Origin: CAZOVK01 sp964583165
GTDB lineage: Bacteria; Bacillota; Clostridia; Lachnospirales; WRAX01
DNA length: 30,612 bases
NCBI GenBank assembly: GCA_964583165.1
Contig: CAZOVK010000024.1
Location: 1-30,612, forward strand
Direction: 5' to 3'
Below are positions 1 to 7,644 of the stretch, piece by piece. The translations under genes were made by a program, and so were the position numbers. The stretch's first letter is position 1, and the number at the start of each line of letters is the position of its first letter. The notes below the pieces were generated by a model. That model was given only the letters and a program-made list of their open reading frames with translations, made no database searches and had not been told where the DNA came from.

Positions 1-892
1 TTGTGATGTCGATACCCTCAATAAAGCCCTCAGAAGATTTCTCGAGCGCGGCATACAACTGAACATTCACACGTGACGGGTCAATGTAAACGCGACCGGT
101 GGGCTTGTAACCCTCGATATACGCCGCAACATTGTCATACGCGACAACTTCAATGCCTTCGCCCGTAAGTATTTCTTTGAGTTCGGCGGGTATTTTATTC
201 AAATCGGCGAACAAGCAGACCTTATTTTCATCAACGAGCGCGAACGAATAGAACACGGGCGTATTCACGACATCACCGCCGCGTAGGTTAAACAACCACG
301 CTATATCATCCAATGAAGCAATTAGATAAGCCGAAGCGCCGCGCTTCTTCATCTGCTCACGGACAGCCGCAAGTTTTTGAGCGCGTGTCCTGCCAGCGTA
401 CTTCACATCATGCTCGAAGATATTCGCGTCAGGTAAAGTCGGTCGGTCAGACCATAGCGGTGACACAAGGTCATATTGCCCGTCAAGCTCAATCCCGAAG
501 CCGTTAAACGCGTTCTTGTATTCGCGGTATTGCGCAACGCTCACAGTACGCGAATCGTAGCCGATTGTGTCTCCCTTTTGAAGCTTCTCCAACAAGAACG
601 GGTTAATCTCGGGCACGCCTTCCATACCCTTGCGCATGACGGTTATATTACTGCCCTTAGTCTGATTATCTGCCTGTATGTAATATCGCCCATCTACCCA
701 CAGATACGCCATATCTTTCATTATAACAACCGTACCCACAGAACCCGTAAAGCCCGTCACGAATGCGAGCCGCCGCCAATGAGCCGCTACGTATTCGCTC
801 ATATGCGGGTCAGGCGTAGAAATGATGTAGGCCCCAATGTTTTTGCCCGCCATCTCATCTTGGATAGACTTTAGAATCTCATTAACGCACAT
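1..892 (-). CDS. Xaa-Pro aminopeptidase (M24 family), N-terminal part; 3' end outside window
   Basis: The reading frame starts with ATG at 892 and stays open to base 1, giving about 297 residues of the N-terminal half. A GGAGGG ribosome-binding site lies 6 bases upstream. Residues about 32-66 contain the creatinase-type pattern seen in three-domain aminopeptidase P: HMSEY, FVTGFTGSVGT and WVDGRYYIQA. A second creatinase-like domain begins near residue 130. The metal-binding M24 catalytic domain would lie beyond the left edge, so activity cannot be judged. Enzymes of this family remove an N-terminal residue that precedes proline and are usually cytoplasmic. The gene follows the IspH-S1 gene, separated from it by a hairpin terminator. 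Confidence 0.88.
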   Translation of the reverse strand, partial: MCVNEILKSIQDEMAGKNIGAYIISTPDPHMSEYVAAHWRRLAFVTGFTGSVGTVVIMKDMAYLWVDGRYYIQADNQTKGSNITVMRKGMEGVPEINPFLLEKLQKGDTIGYDSRTVSVAQYREYKNAFNGFGIELDGQYDLVSPLWSDRPTLPDANIFEHDVKYAGRTRAQKLAAVREQMKKRGASAYLIASLDDIAWLFNLRGGDVVNTPVFYSFALVDENKVCLFADLNKIPAELKEILTGEGIEVVAYDNVAAYIEGYKPTGRVYIDPSRVNVQLYAALEKSSEGFIEGIDIT

Positions 893-913
893 AAAAATCC
901 CTCCAACGAGTTA

Positions 914-953
914 AAAGCCGAAAGGTCAGGGCTTGCCCCCGACCGCTCGGCTT
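914..953 (-). terminator. Intrinsic terminator after ispH-rpsA
   Basis: An inverted repeat pairs 915-931 with 936-953 around a short loop. On the minus strand the GC-rich stem is followed by TTTTAA. It lies 20 bases past the IspH-S1 stop and before the aminopeptidase start. The T tract is short, so some readthrough into the aminopeptidase gene is likely. Confidence 0.6.
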
Positions 954-973
954 AATTTTGATATACCGCTATT

Positions 974-3037
974 CTATTCTTCTGAATCTTCCGGGTAGTC
1001 AGCGTCATCATATGCGCCGTCATCCTCAACATCCATCATTGCGGAATCAGCCGCGCGTTTGGACAGGCTTACGCGCTTGGACTCGGGGTCTATGTCTGTA
1101 ACAACAACGTGGATAACATCACCGATGGCCAGCGCGTCTTCGGGTTTGTTGACGCGGTATTCGGCTATCTGTGATACATGTACAAGTCCGTCCAACCCTT
1201 CTTCGAGTTCAATGAATGCCCCAAAAGGCGCGATACGTGCTACAGTGCCCGTTACGATTGAGCCAATCGGGTACTTATCATAGATGTTATCCCACGGGTT
1301 CGCCTTGACTTCGCGCAGTGATAGGCTGATTTTGCCTTTTTCTTTGTCAACGGCAAGAACAGTCGCCTCAACTTTGTCGCCCTCGGCTAAAACGTCAGTA
1401 ACGCGCTTTACGCGCCCCCAGCTCAGTTCGGAGATATGGATAAGCCCGTCAGCGCCACCCAAATCAACAAACGCGCCGAAATTGACGATACGGCTGACAA
1501 CACCCGAAACCACTTGACCGACTTCAAGCGTTTCAAACAGTTTCTCACGCTTAGAGGTCGCTTCTTTAGCCGAAAGCTCACGGCGACCGGCTACTACGCG
1601 GCGTTTCTGCTTGTTGTATTCAAGGACGTTAAAGTTGTACTCATTGCCTACGAACTGTTCGAGGTCTTGTGTGAAACGCTCTGCCACTTGGCTTTGGGGT
1701 ACAAACGCCCTAACGCCGTGAATCATGGCGATAAGACCGCCCTTGATAACCTCGATAACCTTACCGACAACGGGTTCGCCCGACGCTACGGCCGCTTCGA
1801 CTTCTGCCCAACCGCGTTGTTGAGCAATCTTCTTGCGCGAAAGCATGACATTGCCGTCGCCGTCGTTCACACGCACGACAAACACGTCTACTTCGTCACC
1901 GGGCTTGACTTCTTGCTCGGGGTCAGAATGCGGGTTGTCAGAAAATTCGCCCTTGGAGATAATACCATCAGACTTGTAATTCAAATTCACAGATACTTCG
2001 CCGTTTTGTACTTGGATTACCGTGCCCTTAACAACGTCGCCTGTATTTAGTGTTACGAGTGATTCCTCTAGCAGACTTTCAAATGTTTCAGGTCTGTCTT
2101 TCGGCATATCAGCCGTGGGTTGCGCTGTCGTTGTGTTAGCGGCCGTTTCGGGCGTATCCGTATTTTTGCCCAGGTTCTCATCATGCTCGCTCATGGTCAT
2201 GTAGGCCTCCTTTATTGTGACCGGTGGTGTAGATGCACCGGCTGTTAAACCGATTTTATCATCTTTTCGTAAAATATTCAACCTAAATTCGTGAATTGTT
2301 CTAATTAAATATGTTTTTTTACAAATTGCGGCGCAAATTTCGTAAAGTTTAAGAGTATTTGAGCTTTTTGGGTCGCCCAAAACTATCATTATGTCAGATT
2401 CGCGCGCAAGTTCTGCCGCTTCTTTCTGGTGACTGCTTGTTGCGCCGCATATTGTATTATGCACTGTCAGAGTGAATTTGTTCGCTTTGGCGCGTTCAGA
2501 AACAATGGCGGTGACGGTTTCAAAAGCCGCTGTCTTAATCGTCGTCTGTGCGACAATCACATATGAAGCCGCGTCATATTGAAAATTCATTGCGTCATTG
2601 TCGTTAGCGAAAACAACCGCCGCCCCACGCGCCCAGCCAACTGTCGCGATAACTTCAGGGTGTTTAGCGTCGCCCACTACAATAATTCTGTGTCCGCTTT
2701 TCGCGTTATCTTCAACGAGTTTATGTATCTTCGCTACACAGGGGCATGTCATGTCAATATATTTAAGACCTAAGCGCTCGCATTGTTCCGTTACCTCGGG
2801 CTGTACGCCGTGAGAGCGAATCACAAGTACGCCGCCAATCGCGCGGGGAAGCTCGTCAATACCGCTTATAACAGAAACGCCGCGCCTTTCCAACTCGTCT
2901 GTGACTGTCCTGTTATGAATCAGTTCACCATATGTAAACACAGGCACATCAGACGTTTCAATGAGCCTGTAAACCTCATCGACAGCGCGGTTCACTCCGA
3001 AGCAGAACCCCGCCGACTCAGCAATCCTAATTACCAT
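974..3037 (-). CDS. ispH-rpsA: Bifunctional IspH (HMBPP reductase) / 30S ribosomal protein S1
   Basis: This is a 687-residue fusion. Residues 1 to about 285 are IspH, the iron-sulfur enzyme that makes IPP and DMAPP in the last step of the MEP isoprenoid pathway. The cluster ligands C12, C98 and C197 are present, as are H41, H76 and the HPE motif at 126-128. A low-complexity Thr/Ala-rich linker spans about 288-325. Four S1 RNA-binding domains follow at about 331-403, 418-488, 505-577 and 590-662, and an acidic tail ends the protein. The third and fourth domains carry the clearest S1 signatures (NFGAFVDL, PFGAFIEL). The same fusion is known in many Clostridia. The start overlaps the upstream GNAT gene by 11 bases, suggesting translational coupling. 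A strong internal ribosome-binding site is described separately. Confidence 0.95.
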   Translation of the reverse strand: MVIRIAESAGFCFGVNRAVDEVYRLIETSDVPVFTYGELIHNRTVTDELERRGVSVISGIDELPRAIGGVLVIRSHGVQPEVTEQCERLGLKYIDMTCPCVAKIHKLVEDNAKSGHRIIVVGDAKHPEVIATVGWARGAAVVFANDNDAMNFQYDAASYVIVAQTTIKTAAFETVTAIVSERAKANKFTLTVHNTICGATSSHQKEAAELARESDIMIVLGDPKSSNTLKLYEICAAICKKTYLIRTIHEFRLNILRKDDKIGLTAGASTPPVTIKEAYMTMSEHDENLGKNTDTPETAANTTTAQPTADMPKDRPETFESLLEESLVTLNTGDVVKGTVIQVQNGEVSVNLNYKSDGIISKGEFSDNPHSDPEQEVKPGDEVDVFVVRVNDGDGNVMLSRKKIAQQRGWAEVEAAVASGEPVVGKVIEVIKGGLIAMIHGVRAFVPQSQVAERFTQDLEQFVGNEYNFNVLEYNKQKRRVVAGRRELSAKEATSKREKLFETLEVGQVVSGVVSRIVNFGAFVDLGGADGLIHISELSWGRVKRVTDVLAEGDKVEATVLAVDKEKGKISLSLREVKANPWDNIYDKYPIGSIVTGTVARIAPFGAFIELEEGLDGLVHVSQIAEYRVNKPEDALAIGDVIHVVVTDIDPESKRVSLSKRAADSAMMDVEDDGAYDDADYPEDSEE
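2192..2213 (-). promoter_or_regulatory. Internal Shine-Dalgarno and ATG inside ispH-rpsA
   Basis: At the IspH/S1 junction the minus strand reads AAAGGAGG (2206-2213), then 5 bases, then ATG at 2198-2200 (codon 280). A second in-frame ATG is at 2192-2194. This is as good a start site as any in the window. Initiation here would give a free S1-like protein of about 408 residues with all four S1 domains. The Lys-Glu-Ala-Tyr codons that form it also encode the end of IspH, so the match could partly reflect coding constraint. Confidence 0.5.
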
Positions 3038-3494
3038 TCTTTATCCTCTTTCGCATAAACACCGTGTTCGGTGATTCTATGAAGCCGTTTTTTTGATAGT
3101 ACTTATACGCGGGTATGTCGCGTAATGTTGTTATCGTGATAATCTCAGCGCCCGCTTTGTCTAACACCCGTTCTAAGGCCTTCATAAACGCTGTGCCCAA
3201 ACCGCCGCGCTGAAACTCGGGTGATATAAAAATCTCTTTTATATCGTAAATCGTATGTTCAAAGTAACAGGTGAGCACGCCGAAACAAAAACCCACAGCG
3301 CGTCCCTCAGCGATGCAGGCATATCCGCAGAACTTAGGCGTGTTAAACACGTCATCTAGGTAACCCACTATCTTGAACGCCGATACATTCTCATAACAAA
3401 ACGGCTCCGCTTTCAGTACAGACGCGAAGACTCGCGCGGCGGCTGTCAAATGCCGCCGCTCTATTGCCGCAAGTCGTATAATGATACCTTCCAT
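3027..3494 (-). CDS. GNAT family N-acetyltransferase
   Basis: The protein has 155 residues. The acetyl-CoA binding motif is QRGGLGTAFMKAL (about residues 95-107), followed by the typical late segment ending YYQKNGF. The ATG lies one base after the MAF stop, and its GAGGAA ribosome-binding site is formed by the last MAF codons, so the two genes are probably translationally coupled. It also overlaps the start of ispH-rpsA by 11 bases. The substrate is unknown. Its position beside a flagellin glycosyltransferase would fit acetylation of a nucleotide sugar or of a protein, but that is inference from context. Confidence 0.85.
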   Translation of the reverse strand: MEGIIIRLAAIERRHLTAAARVFASVLKAEPFCYENVSAFKIVGYLDDVFNTPKFCGYACIAEGRAVGFCFGVLTCYFEHTIYDIKEIFISPEFQRGGLGTAFMKALERVLDKAGAEIITITTLRDIPAYKYYQKNGFIESPNTVFMRKRIKNGN

Positions 3495-3495
3495 T

Positions 3496-5148
3496 TTATT
3501 CCTCTATTTCAGAAATCGCTTCCGTCACCAAATCCAGCGTGAGAATAACAGCGTCATTCACGCCCTCATACAACATCTTGCTTTTGTTCAGTGTCGCCGC
3601 TTCTTCGCTTTCGCCGTTTGGCTTGTAATGCTCCAAATCGTAAGCCGTTCGATTCAACGGAAGCTGAATGAGGCGCCGTGACACGCTCTCTGTTCGCAGT
3701 TTCGCGTCAAAAGCGTTGAGACGTTCATGTATTACTGCTAGTTCGTGCTCGTCGACGTTACCCGAACCCGTTATCTCAATAAGCTTGTTAATATCCTCAA
3801 TCGCGCGTTTGCTATCTTCAACATATATGCGCAATTCTTTTTCAGCCAAGTGTAACAACGCCAAAAGCCCCGGGCGCTCCTCTTCTGTCAAAACCGTCTT
3901 TGACGCGAAACAGGCATTTAACCTCTTTAATATATTTTCGTCATTTTGCACAAAAAGGTTAATAGTTTCTTTCAGCGTCATTACCTCTGTGCCCGTGATT
4001 TTTGCGCCGCCCTCTGTCGCATCGATGTAATATCTTGGCGGTTTTGCCGCGATAAAGCCCTCTATCCATAAGAGATACGAATAGAGTAGGTTAGATGACT
4101 GCAATTTTTCGCCATTTATGCCATCAACCATAATCGGGCAGTGTTCGACGGCTTTGGGGTCGCGGTTATATTTATCGTAAGTCGTGCCGCTCATATGCGA
4201 TAAACCGTCTGTAAACGCCAAATCCTGCCCGACAAACACAATAGGGTCACAACCAGCCATATGAACAAAGTCCAGCATAGTACAGGCTACGGAACCGCCC
4301 GAATTCAAAATCTCTTCTTCATCAAGAAAATTGAGCGGAAAAATCAAATCCATAGAAGCGCCCACACGCACGAGCGAACCACGCGCCCGCTTCAACAAAC
4401 GCGCGTCTGTCTGCATGGTATACACGAGCGGAATATGAAGCGGCGCATCTATTTCGCTATCGTCTTCAAGCCTTAACTGCATACCGTCAATACTGAAAAC
4501 AAAATCGGGCAAGATACCGTTATCCAACAACGGTTTAAGCGCCGTATATGCCGCGATAATGAGTGCCTTACCCTTAGCCGCCTTCAACCTAAACATATTC
4601 TTATCGAGAGAAGGCCCCGCGCAAACCAGAATCGCGGGCACGCCCTCGAATGCCCCGCTGAATGCCTTATGGGGAACGGCGCGAAAAAGGGCTGAAAGAT
4701 TCTTGATATAATTGGTATGCCACAGCCGCGAATATGCAAGCCCCGTGTTGCGCTCAATGGGCTTGATTATCATCATGTTACGGAAGGCCTCCAGAAAGTC
4801 CTTCACGTTACTCAATCTGTTTTTCATATAATAGGGCAGAATCTGGAAACTCACATTTTCATATTCTGACCAGTCTACCTCCTTCATAAGTACCTGCGCC
4901 ATAGCCCCTCCGCAATCGCAAAAATGAAGAGTAGCCCGCCCGTCCATGAAAAGCTGTTCATCCGGTTCATAAGTACCATAAACATCAAGGGGTTCGATAA
5001 TAATGGCTTTGGCTTTTTCGTTAGTCGTGAGAAGCTCATAAACCGCCCGCCCGTCCCCGAGCCCGAAGAAAATATGAATGTCTGTCGTCAATAGAATCAC
5101 CCACATAAATAATAGCAAAGGCGGGTTTAAGCGCCTCTGTATTTCCAA
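3496..5148 (-). CDS. Motility-associated factor (MAF / DUF115) glycosyltransferase
   Basis: MAF proteins are thought to attach nonulosonic acid-type sugars to flagellin. The central region matches the family: AILVCAGPSLDKN at about 172-184, GILPDFVFSIDG at 211-222, and GGSVACTMLDF followed by FVGQDLAFTDGLSH at 284-318. It directly follows the flagellin gene. The N-terminus is short for the family: the FFGLGDGRAVYELL segment begins near residue 27. The start is unresolved. The first possible codon, TTG at 5148, lies in the T tract of the flagellin terminator and lacks a ribosome-binding site. The first ATG is at 5106 and also lacks one. Function is confident; the exact start is not. Confidence 0.88.
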   Translation of the reverse strand: MEIQRRLNPPLLLFMWVILLTTDIHIFFGLGDGRAVYELLTTNEKAKAIIIEPLDVYGTYEPDEQLFMDGRATLHFCDCGGAMAQVLMKEVDWSEYENVSFQILPYYMKNRLSNVKDFLEAFRNMMIIKPIERNTGLAYSRLWHTNYIKNLSALFRAVPHKAFSGAFEGVPAILVCAGPSLDKNMFRLKAAKGKALIIAAYTALKPLLDNGILPDFVFSIDGMQLRLEDDSEIDAPLHIPLVYTMQTDARLLKRARGSLVRVGASMDLIFPLNFLDEEEILNSGGSVACTMLDFVHMAGCDPIVFVGQDLAFTDGLSHMSGTTYDKYNRDPKAVEHCPIMVDGINGEKLQSSNLLYSYLLWIEGFIAAKPPRYYIDATEGGAKITGTEVMTLKETINLFVQNDENILKRLNACFASKTVLTEEERPGLLALLHLAEKELRIYVEDSKRAIEDINKLIEITGSGNVDEHELAVIHERLNAFDAKLRTESVSRRLIQLPLNRTAYDLEHYKPNGESEEAATLNKSKMLYEGVNDAVILTLDLVTEAISEIEE

Positions 5149-5174
5149 AAAAGAGCCGCCTAAAGGCGGCTTTT
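5147..5174 (-). terminator. Flagellin gene terminator
   Basis: A 7-bp GC stem (5154-5160 with 5165-5171) closed by a four-base loop is followed on the minus strand by CTTTTTT. It starts about 8 bases past the flagellin stop. Partial readthrough would supply transcript for the MAF–GNAT–IspH/S1 genes, for which I see no separate promoter. Confidence 0.85.
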
Positions 5175-5181
5175 AATATAA

Positions 5182-6033
5182 CTACTTCAATAACTGCAAC
5201 ACGTTCTGTGGCGCTTGGTTTGCCTGCGCCAACATACTCGTTGCCGCCTGCTGTAATACGTTAGACTTCGTAAGGTTCATCATTTCCTTTGCCATGTCGG
5301 TGTCGCGGATACGCGATTCCGATGCGCTTAGGTTTTCTGACGAAATCTTTAAGCTGTTGATTGTATACTCTAAGCGGTTCTGAACCGCACCAAGGCTGGC
5401 GCGTTGGTCAGTGACCGTGCTGATAGCCTTGTCAATCTTACTGAGCAAGCCCGAAATCGTAGAAGCCTTCGCGCCCGAAGCCTTAATCGATGAGGCTATA
5501 CTCGTAAGACCGAGCGATGAAGCCGTCGTCGAGCCGATGTTAAACTTAATACTCTGTCCGCCGTTAGCGCCAACCTGCAAGAAAACGCCGTTACCCGAAC
5601 CCGAGAATGCGCCTGTGCCAAGAGTCTTTTTGTTGAACTCCGTGCGCTTACTCATTTCTGTGATTTCTTGAACCAGCTGGTCAACCTCGTCCGCAATCTT
5701 CGAGCGGTCAGACGCTTCGTTCGTGTCGTTCGACGCCTGAACCGTCAGCTCACGGATACGTTGTGTCATATTGCCGATTTCTTGCATTGCGCCTTCTGCT
5801 GTCTGAACCATGCTAACGCCGTCTTGTGCGTTCTTGGCCGCCATGTCAAGACCACGAATCTGACTGCGCATCTTTTCGGAAATTGCCAAACCCGCCGCGT
5901 CATCGGCCGCGGAGTTGATTCTCATACCACTGGACAAACGCGCCGAAGACTTCGCCTGCATTGAGCCAACAGACGACAGGTTCCTATGCGAATTGAGCGC
6001 GAGCACGTTCGTATTAACAACCATGTTACTCAT
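5182..6033 (-). CDS. hag: Flagellin
   Basis: Flagellin is the filament subunit, exported by the flagellar type III system. The protein has 283 residues, a short form with only the conserved D0/D1 ends and almost no variable central domain. Residues 4 to about 140 hold the N-terminal helices (VVNTNVLALNSHRNL, RLSSGMRINSAADDAAGLAI). The last 90 residues form the C-terminal helices ending in NVLQLLK. AGGAGG lies 6 bases before the ATG at 6033, which supports the MSNM start. A Ser/Gly-rich region at about 148-195 is the likely surface-exposed and glycosylated part. The MAF glycosyltransferase gene follows directly. Confidence 0.97.
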   Translation of the reverse strand: MSNMVVNTNVLALNSHRNLSSVGSMQAKSSARLSSGMRINSAADDAAGLAISEKMRSQIRGLDMAAKNAQDGVSMVQTAEGAMQEIGNMTQRIRELTVQASNDTNEASDRSKIADEVDQLVQEITEMSKRTEFNKKTLGTGAFSGSGNGVFLQVGANGGQSIKFNIGSTTASSLGLTSIASSIKASGAKASTISGLLSKIDKAISTVTDQRASLGAVQNRLEYTINSLKISSENLSASESRIRDTDMAKEMMNLTKSNVLQQAATSMLAQANQAPQNVLQLLK

Positions 6034-6182
6034 ATTATTCCTCCTTTTAACTATCCAAGCTATATAGCGTTGTTTACGCGTGCTTAGTATTTGCTAAAAC
6101 GGGGGAATAATTCATATTGGCGGCTATGGGCAACTACTATAATTAACCAATGTGATTTAATAAAAATGTAACATCGATTTCA
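6034..6182. other. Flagellin leader and promoter region; no gene seen
   Basis: This stretch should hold the flagellin promoter on the minus strand. I found no good sigma-A promoter. A weak sigma-28-like candidate is TAAG (6083-6086) and CGCTATAT (6062-6069), 13 bases apart, which is short for that class. It would give a leader of about 20 bases. No open reading frame with a ribosome-binding site is present. Confidence 0.3.
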
Positions 6183-6211
6183 TTGACATCAGTCAACGGG
6201 CATAATATAAT
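6183..6211 (+). promoter_or_regulatory. Consensus sigma-A promoter for a plus-strand small RNA
   Basis: TTGACA (6183-6188) and TATAAT (6206-6211) are separated by exactly 17 bases: a perfect match on the plus strand, opposite to both neighbouring genes. Transcription would start near 6218, the first bases of the first hairpin. The -35 box lies in the palindrome TTGACATCAGTCAA (6183-6196), a possible operator. Confidence 0.8.
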
Positions 6212-6216
6212 ATCTT

Positions 6217-6289
6217 TATACTGAAGCGGGCTGACAATTACATCCATCGGTTAATTGGCTTTAACATTGTCGGTGTTATTCTCAGTATA
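6217..6289 (+). repeat. Hairpin unit 1 of the tandem RNA element
   Basis: P1 pairs 6217-6224 with 6282-6289 (8 bp). P2 pairs 6231-6238 with 6266-6273 (8 bp, one U·G). The internal loop strands are 6225-6230 and 6274-6281, and the terminal loop is 6239-6265. The unit shares its loop sequences with the unit at 6309-6371. Confidence 0.7.
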
Positions 6290-6378
6290 ATTAAATCAAA
6301 ATAAACATGCCGAAGCAGGCTGACAATTTCATCCACGATAGGAATTTTACATTGTCAGAGTTATTCTCGGCTTTTTTT
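6218..6378 (+). ncRNA. Candidate small RNA with two tandem homologous hairpins
   Basis: The predicted transcript is about 160 nt, from a consensus promoter to a hairpin with seven T. It contains two copies of one structure: an outer stem P1, an internal loop of 6 nt (AGCRGG) and 8 nt (WGUUAUUC), an 8-bp stem P2 (CUGACAAU with AUUGUCRG), and a 23-27 nt terminal loop that begins with CAUCCA. P1 differs between the copies by two compensated base pairs. P2 has U-A in one copy and U·G in the other, a wobble pair that exists only if the plus strand is the RNA. There is no ribosome-binding site or plausible peptide. I do not recognise it as 6S, SRP, tmRNA, RNase P or a known riboswitch. Its targets are unknown. 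Confidence 0.65.
6309..6378 (+). terminator. Hairpin unit 2, doubling as the small-RNA terminator
   Basis: P1 pairs 6309-6313 with 6367-6371. P2 pairs 6320-6327 with 6351-6358 (8 bp, perfect). The internal loop strands are 6314-6319 and 6359-6366, the same lengths as in unit 1. Seven T (6372-6378) follow, giving an intrinsic terminator on the plus strand. The T tract overlaps the stop codon of the convergent HDOD gene. Confidence 0.7.
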
Positions 6379-7615
6379 ATTGATCAGGTTCCAGTTCGGC
6401 GTTCACAACTTTGCTGTACCAAATCAGCGCTTCCAGATAGGCGTGGTTAATGTCGTCAATCGAGAATCCCTTAACGAGCGCCACGCGAGATACTTCAAGC
6501 CATTCGGCGTGTTCATAGTTTATTATGAAGGAGTAAATTTCATATAACTCACCGCGCTTATTAACAAGCGCCTCACGTATGCCGTCGGGCACAAGCACTA
6601 AGTCGAGCGCCTGCTCAATCGGCACTTCTAGGATAACATCCAAAACGGAGAACAGCCCGAGAAGGAACAGGCTTTCCTTAAAGATAGCAAGCCCGAAAAG
6701 CGTGGCGAGATTCTCACAGAATGTCGCGCGGATAAGGGATATTCGTGTTAATTCCGACGGTTTATCCTCACAAAGTGTACTGTTGACGGCTGTCGTTATC
6801 CACTTCTTGATTTCTTTCTGCCCTAACATTGCGGCGGCGTGGTTAATAGACTTTATCTTCGAGCTAATCATACGTGAAGAGTTAGCCATACGCAAGAATT
6901 TCACGGCAAGCGCGGGGTCTCGTTGTACGATTGACGCGAACTTGCTCAATTCAAAGTCGTCATTGTTGATGACATTCAGTATCTGAATCAAATTGACCTT
7001 TAGCGGGCTGACTGCGCCCGACGCACTTGATAAGGGCAACTTATAAAACGAGCCGTCAAACATGCTTATGCCAGAATAGCGCATTTCTTCAAACGCTTCT
7101 TGCGTATGTATGTCCGTCACGACAAAATTGATATTCGGGAACTTATTCTTCATAAAACCCAGCAGGATTTTCAGGCGGTGAAACGGTAGGTTGATAAACA
7201 CATAGTCCGCCTCTGCCATGAACAAATCCATATTAGAGAAATCGACAACATTCGTAAACGCTATCTTAAAGCCGTGGCGACGGAAATGGCGTATGCGCTC
7301 GAGGTTCAACTCCGATTGCTTAAACTTTTTGTCGAGCACGAGCACAACCATAGAATGGTCAACCGTACAGCTATTCTCCAAATCCATGAGCAACAAAATA
7401 TCTGAAGTGGGCACAAACACGAGCTTACCCATAGTCAGTGCGTCAAGACCGACACTGCTGACGAAATCCAGAAACGCCGAGTTGGTACAGCCGTCTAGCT
7501 TGTTAGCCACTTTGGCGTTCTCCAGCAGGATATTCCCTGTTTGACAAGCCAGATAATAACCCTCTACCTCAATATTTTGGTTGAACAGCGGTTTTGGCGC
7601 TACGAGCATATCCAT
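6377..7615 (-). CDS. Degenerate EAL + HDOD domain signalling protein (YuxH/CdgJ type)
   Basis: Residues about 5-200 resemble the N-terminal EAL-like half of YuxH-type proteins, opening with VAPKPLFNQNIEVEGYYLA and ending YSGISMFDGSFYKLP, but the catalytic EAL residues are absent, so it should not cleave c-di-GMP. The HDOD domain starts near residue 205 and includes FELSKFASIVQRDPALAVKFLRMANS; it lacks HD metal-binding residues, as is normal for HDOD. Such proteins act as signalling scaffolds, often in motility, which fits the flagellin gene beyond its 3' end. I prefer the ATG at 7615 because GGGG lies 8 bases upstream; the ATG at 7621 is only 2 bases from it. The gene follows sdaA by about 30 bases and is probably co-transcribed. 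Confidence 0.82.
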   Translation of the reverse strand: MDMLVAPKPLFNQNIEVEGYYLACQTGNILLENAKVANKLDGCTNSAFLDFVSSVGLDALTMGKLVFVPTSDILLLMDLENSCTVDHSMVVLVLDKKFKQSELNLERIRHFRRHGFKIAFTNVVDFSNMDLFMAEADYVFINLPFHRLKILLGFMKNKFPNINFVVTDIHTQEAFEEMRYSGISMFDGSFYKLPLSSASGAVSPLKVNLIQILNVINNDDFELSKFASIVQRDPALAVKFLRMANSSRMISSKIKSINHAAAMLGQKEIKKWITTAVNSTLCEDKPSELTRISLIRATFCENLATLFGLAIFKESLFLLGLFSVLDVILEVPIEQALDLVLVPDGIREALVNKRGELYEIYSFIINYEHAEWLEVSRVALVKGFSIDDINHAYLEALIWYSKVVNAELEPDQ

Positions 7616-7644
7616 TGACATTACCCCGTTTCGTTACGGTATTT

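Noticed and set aside
476..874. 132-codon plus-strand frame.
   Set aside because: It is antisense to the aminopeptidase gene, which has clear family motifs and a ribosome-binding site.
6217..6371. Tandem hairpins read on the minus strand as a flagellin leader riboswitch or CsrA-binding leader (GGAUG in both loops).
   Set aside because: The promoter and terminator are on the plus strand, and one P2 pair is U·G only on the plus strand (C·A on the minus).
6307..6456. Plus-strand frame from ATG at 6307 through the second hairpin.
   Set aside because: No ribosome-binding site; it crosses the terminator and then runs antisense in the HDOD gene.
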